A DNA stretch of 64,000 nucleotides from positions 186,001 through 250,000 of the forward strand of contig OMZG01000001.1 in the NCBI GenBank assembly GCA_900315505.1. The letters are read 5' to 3'. Made by a program: the position numbers and the translations under genes. Below the pieces are notes generated by a model, which was not told where the DNA came from, did not search any database, and worked only from the letters and a program-made list of their open reading frames with translations. Source of the DNA: an uncultured Lachnospiraceae bacterium (GTDB lineage Bacteria > Bacillota > Clostridia > Lachnospirales > Lachnospiraceae). This document shows, in pieces, positions 61,640 through 64,000 of the stretch; position 1 is the stretch's first letter; each line of letters begins with the position of its first letter.

Positions 61640-62629
61640 TTGGCAGAGATAAGTCTGGCTATTCCTGAAAAGGATTTGCGCAATATCTTCGGAGAGTTTG
61701 ATTCACATGTAAAGATTCTCGAGAATACACTCGGAGTGGACTTCGTGCTGAGAGGCGATGAGGTAAAGCTTGAGGGGGATGGCGAGAAGCTGGATAAGGC
61801 ACAGAAGGTATTCAATGAGCTCTATGAGCTGTCGAAGCGTGGGCACGATATCACGGATTCGGATGTGAGCTACGCGCTTTCTCTTGACAGCACACAGACT
61901 ACTGACGAGCATCCGCTCGTCACACTTGACAGCGATATAATATGTCATACGGTATCCGGCAAGCCCGTGAAGCCGAAGACACTGGGGCAGAAGGAATATG
62001 TGGATACTATTCGCAAGAGGATGATCACCTTCGGAGTAGGGCCGGCCGGCACAGGAAAGACGTATCTTGCTATGGCGATAGGAATCACGGCCTTCATGCA
62101 TGAGGAGGTAGAGCGTATCATCCTGACGAGACCTGCAATAGAGGCAGGGGAGAAGCTCGGCTTCCTGCCGGGAGATCTGCAGTCGAAGATAGATCCGTAT
62201 CTGAGACCGCTCTATGATGCCCTGTATCAGATCATGGGAGCTGAGACCTTCCAGAGGAATATGGAGAAGGGAGCGATAGAGGTCGCGCCTCTCGCATATA
62301 TGAGAGGACGTACCCTTGACAATGCCTTCATCATACTCGATGAGGCACAGAATACGACTCCTGCTCAGATGAAGATGTTCCTTACGAGGATCGGATTCGG
62401 GAGCAGGGCAGTGATCACCGGAGATGCCACACAGAAGGACCTTGCGCCGGGGACTCAGAGCGGACTCGATGTGGCGCTAAGGGTACTTCGGAGAGTGGAT
62501 GAGATCGGAGTGGTAAAGCTCACAGGAGCAGATGTCGTGAGACATCCTCTGGTTCAGAAGATTGTAAAAGCGTATGAAGAATATGAAAATAAAGCAAAGA
62601 CCGGAAGAAAGCGTAAGGAAAGACGCTAA
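61640..62629 (+). CDS. phoH: PhoH family ATPase
   Basis: Cytoplasmic NTPase of the PhoH/YbeZ type, functionally linked to YbeY and RNA metabolism. It is 329 residues with a TTG start directly after the pdp stop; GGAGG lies 12 bases ahead. An N-terminal KH-like region (1–80) is followed by the PhoH core with Walker A FGVGPAGTGKTYLA (131–144), RPAIEAGEKLGFLPGDL, and Walker B AFIILDEAQNTTPAQMK. The order phoH – 7TMR-HD-like – ybeY is conserved in Firmicutes. Its 3' end overlaps the next gene. Confidence 0.95.
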   Translation: MAEISLAIPEKDLRNIFGEFDSHVKILENTLGVDFVLRGDEVKLEGDGEKLDKAQKVFNELYELSKRGHDITDSDVSYALSLDSTQTTDEHPLVTLDSDIICHTVSGKPVKPKTLGQKEYVDTIRKRMITFGVGPAGTGKTYLAMAIGITAFMHEEVERIILTRPAIEAGEKLGFLPGDLQSKIDPYLRPLYDALYQIMGAETFQRNMEKGAIEVAPLAYMRGRTLDNAFIILDEAQNTTPAQMKMFLTRIGFGSRAVITGDATQKDLAPGTQSGLDVALRVLRRVDEIGVVKLTGADVVRHPLVQKIVKAYEEYENKAKTGRKRKERR

Positions 62630-63839
62630 GACCCTTGAAGTAAAAAAGATAGTACCGGTCGAGGAGAGATTTCATCCGAAGCGGGTAGTAGTGGCAATAC
62701 TATTCGTTGCTATCACGACTATTTTCGCATGTGCATACGCCTGGATGGGAAGGCTTGCATCGGGCGGTATCCTGTGCGAGGCACTGATCATCGTGCCGGC
62801 CTGTCTGATATTCGTCGCTTATCTGCTTCATGAGAGGAAGTCGAAAAGGCTATGGTACGAGGATACGGACTATGTGTCGCTCATAGTACTGTATGCAGTG
62901 GCGAACGGACTGCTTTTTGCAGGAAGCATACTCACACCGGCCTGGCTGGCCCCGGTGATGCTGTCAGTATTTATCATCACGCCGTTCAGGGACAGGACTC
63001 TGTCGCTCGTGGCAGCTATCATAGCAGTAAGCGCGTACAGCTTCGGGAGCGGCGTGAACGGAAGGACAGTCTGTCTGTATCTCTGTGAGATCGTGATAGC
63101 AGTAATGCTCTCAGAGCTGATTTTCGAAGCGGCAAAGGGACAGAGGGCGATACTGTTCGTGCTTATAGTTGCGGTGCAGATGGTGCTTCCGGTAGCAGGA
63201 AGATATTTTGAAGAGCTTGCCATCAAGTCAGATGAAATCATTTATGCTGCATTGCTTGCAGTAGTGACGGCGGCCTTTGCAGTGATATTACTGCCTGTCG
63301 TCAACACACGGGTGAATAGCGAGAAGATATACCGTTATCAGACGATAATCGACAATGACTATCCGCTGATAGGTGACATCAGGCTGTTCTCGGCAGATGA
63401 GTACGAGAGGGCGAGAAAGCTGTCGGTGCTGGCGCTTCTGGCTGCTCAGGAGATAGGAGCAGATCCGTATCTCGCGGCAGCAGGCGGACTCTACTACAGG
63501 GTAGGTCTGATCCGTGGTGACAAGGAGATAGACTGTGCAATGGACATAGCGGCAGAGAACGGCTTTCCGGAAAAGCTTACAGCGATCCTGTATGAGTACC
63601 AGGGCCTCATCCGCAGGCCGACATCGAAGGAATCCGCAATCGTGCATATGTGTGATTCAGTCATGCGAAAAATGGATGCGATCTCGAAGCAGGGCAATCA
63701 GATGGACAGCGGCTGGAACAAGCAGATGCTTATCTATCAGACCTTCAATGATCTGTCGCTGTCGGGTATCTACGATGATTCAGGGATTTCCATAAACCAG
63801 TTCCTGCGTATCAGGAATGTGCTGGTGAAGGAGTTGTGA
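62574..63839 (+). CDS. 7TMR-HD-like membrane protein with degenerate HD domain
   Basis: 421 residues at the position normally held by yqfF/pgpH (c-di-AMP phosphodiesterase). About seven hydrophobic segments occupy residues 37–240. The C-terminal part aligns with the HD domain, but the metal ligands are gone: where PgpH-type proteins have YHHS, YYHDIGK and QHHG, this reads DEYERA, LYYRVGL (308–312 region) and YEYQG. A late MCDSV aspartate is kept. The N-terminal extracellular 7TMR-HDED domain is also missing (typical length is over 650). Probably a non-catalytic relative. Start uncertain (ATG 62574 or 62583, inside phoH, no clear SD). The stop is read from a heptanucleotide array. Confidence 0.8.
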   Translation: MKNMKIKQRPEESVRKDAKTLEVKKIVPVEERFHPKRVVVAILFVAITTIFACAYAWMGRLASGGILCEALIIVPACLIFVAYLLHERKSKRLWYEDTDYVSLIVLYAVANGLLFAGSILTPAWLAPVMLSVFIITPFRDRTLSLVAAIIAVSAYSFGSGVNGRTVCLYLCEIVIAVMLSELIFEAAKGQRAILFVLIVAVQMVLPVAGRYFEELAIKSDEIIYAALLAVVTAAFAVILLPVVNTRVNSEKIYRYQTIIDNDYPLIGDIRLFSADEYERARKLSVLALLAAQEIGADPYLAAAGGLYYRVGLIRGDKEIDCAMDIAAENGFPEKLTAILYEYQGLIRRPTSKESAIVHMCDSVMRKMDAISKQGNQMDSGWNKQMLIYQTFNDLSLSGIYDDSGISINQFLRIRNVLVKEL

Positions 63840-63899
63840 GTTATGAGTTGTGAGTTGTGAGTTGTGAGTTATGAGTTATGAGTTGTGAGTTGTGAGTTA
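63834..63899. repeat. GAGTTGT/GAGTTAT heptanucleotide array
   Basis: About nine consecutive GAGTT(G/A)T heptamers, beginning within the last codons of the degenerate 7TMR-HD gene and supplying its TGA stop. Only one arm is seen; no complementary AACT arm follows before ybeY. Confidence 0.92.
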
Positions 63900-63946
63900 A
63901 AAGTAATTGATTATGAGGTAAGAGATATGAAATATGAGGATATTGT

Positions 63947-64000
63947 ATGACATTACTTATAGATGATTTAATTACAGATGGACTCGACTTTGATTATGTG
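63947..64000 (+). CDS. ybeY: Probable endoribonuclease YbeY, 3' end outside window
   Basis: Only the first 18 codons are present (MTLLIDDLITDGLDFDYV). The call rests on the resemblance of MTLLIDD...FDY to YbeY N-termini and on position after phoH. TGAGGA lies about 8 bases ahead of the ATG. The catalytic zinc motif would be beyond the window. Confidence 0.7.
   Translation, partial: MTLLIDDLITDGLDFDYV

Overview
The window is core chromosome of a low-to-moderate GC anaerobic Firmicute, most likely a Lachnospiraceae member (Butyrivibrio / Lachnospira / Roseburia type). This is inferred from family content and order: the rpmE–DUF1385–prmC–prfA block, a rex regulator after an ABC-F gene, a FtsK/SpoIIIE translocase, a clostridial-type purB, and the phoH–(7TMR-HD-like)–ybeY order. 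Genes are closely packed and nearly all on the + strand. Only three point the other way: a tRNA-Met cytidine acetate ligase homologue, a small membrane protein and a MATE transporter. I see no phage, integrase, transposase gene, CRISPR array, tRNA or rRNA.

Layout. 1–5.8 kb: alaS (5' end outside the window), an unknown protein with a cyclic-nucleotide-binding-like N-terminus, rpsU, and a Nudix hydrolase. 6–12.2 kb: glutamate synthase gltB–gltD. 12–16 kb: tmcAL (minus), ackA, and a cell-wall amidase. 16–21.8 kb: rpmF, rpmE, DUF1385, prmC, prfA, coaBC, degV. 21.8–27 kb: purA, an ABC exporter with a GldF–GldG fusion, ispD. 27–31 kb: a divergent pair (small membrane protein / SEC-C protein), an unknown protein, gpmI. 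30.7–34.7 kb: purC, purF, purB. 34.8–39.2 kb: gdhA, MATE, a secreted protein, RNase H. 39.2–45.6 kb: tyrA, aroA, leuS, icd. 45.6–52.7 kb: ABC-F, rex, a coiled-coil protein, nnrD, alr, a CBS/CorC protein, yebC. 52.7–64 kb: glgA, ftsK, fhs, folD, a TPR/chitobiase-domain protein, pdp, phoH, a degenerate 7TMR-HD protein, and the start of ybeY. The genes serve nitrogen assimilation (gltBD, gdhA, icd supplying 2-oxoglutarate), purine and one-carbon metabolism (purACFB, fhs, folD), aromatic amino acids, translation and cell-wall upkeep. I see no single dedicated accessory system.

The unusual content lies between and at the edges of the genes. (1) Eight gaps carry heptanucleotide tandem arrays. Five are GGGGATA...CCCCTAA arrays arranged as inverted arms (telomere-like, able to form G-quadruplexes or hairpins), and three are AGTT/AACT-type arrays. 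In several cases they supply the stop codon of the upstream gene. (2) A palindrome centred on GGGACCCGTCCCC occurs three times, once in frame inside tmcAL. (3) Two highly structured elements of roughly 130 bases precede prfA and icd and share a 14-base core. (4) Two divergent promoter pairs share a −35 region, and in each the minus-strand gene is predicted to be leaderless. (5) The upstream gene's TGA stop is built into the promoter at four junctions. (6) The protein between phoH and ybeY is a 7TMR-HD relative that has lost its metal-binding histidines.

Several starts were moved downstream of the longest open frame where a Shine-Dalgarno (SD) sequence and family alignment agree (Nudix, rpmE, prfA, degV, gpmI, aroA, leuS, nnrD, folD, pdp, tmcAL). 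rpsU and rpmF are short ribosomal genes read directly from the sequence. No gene-free stretch exceeds 300 bases.
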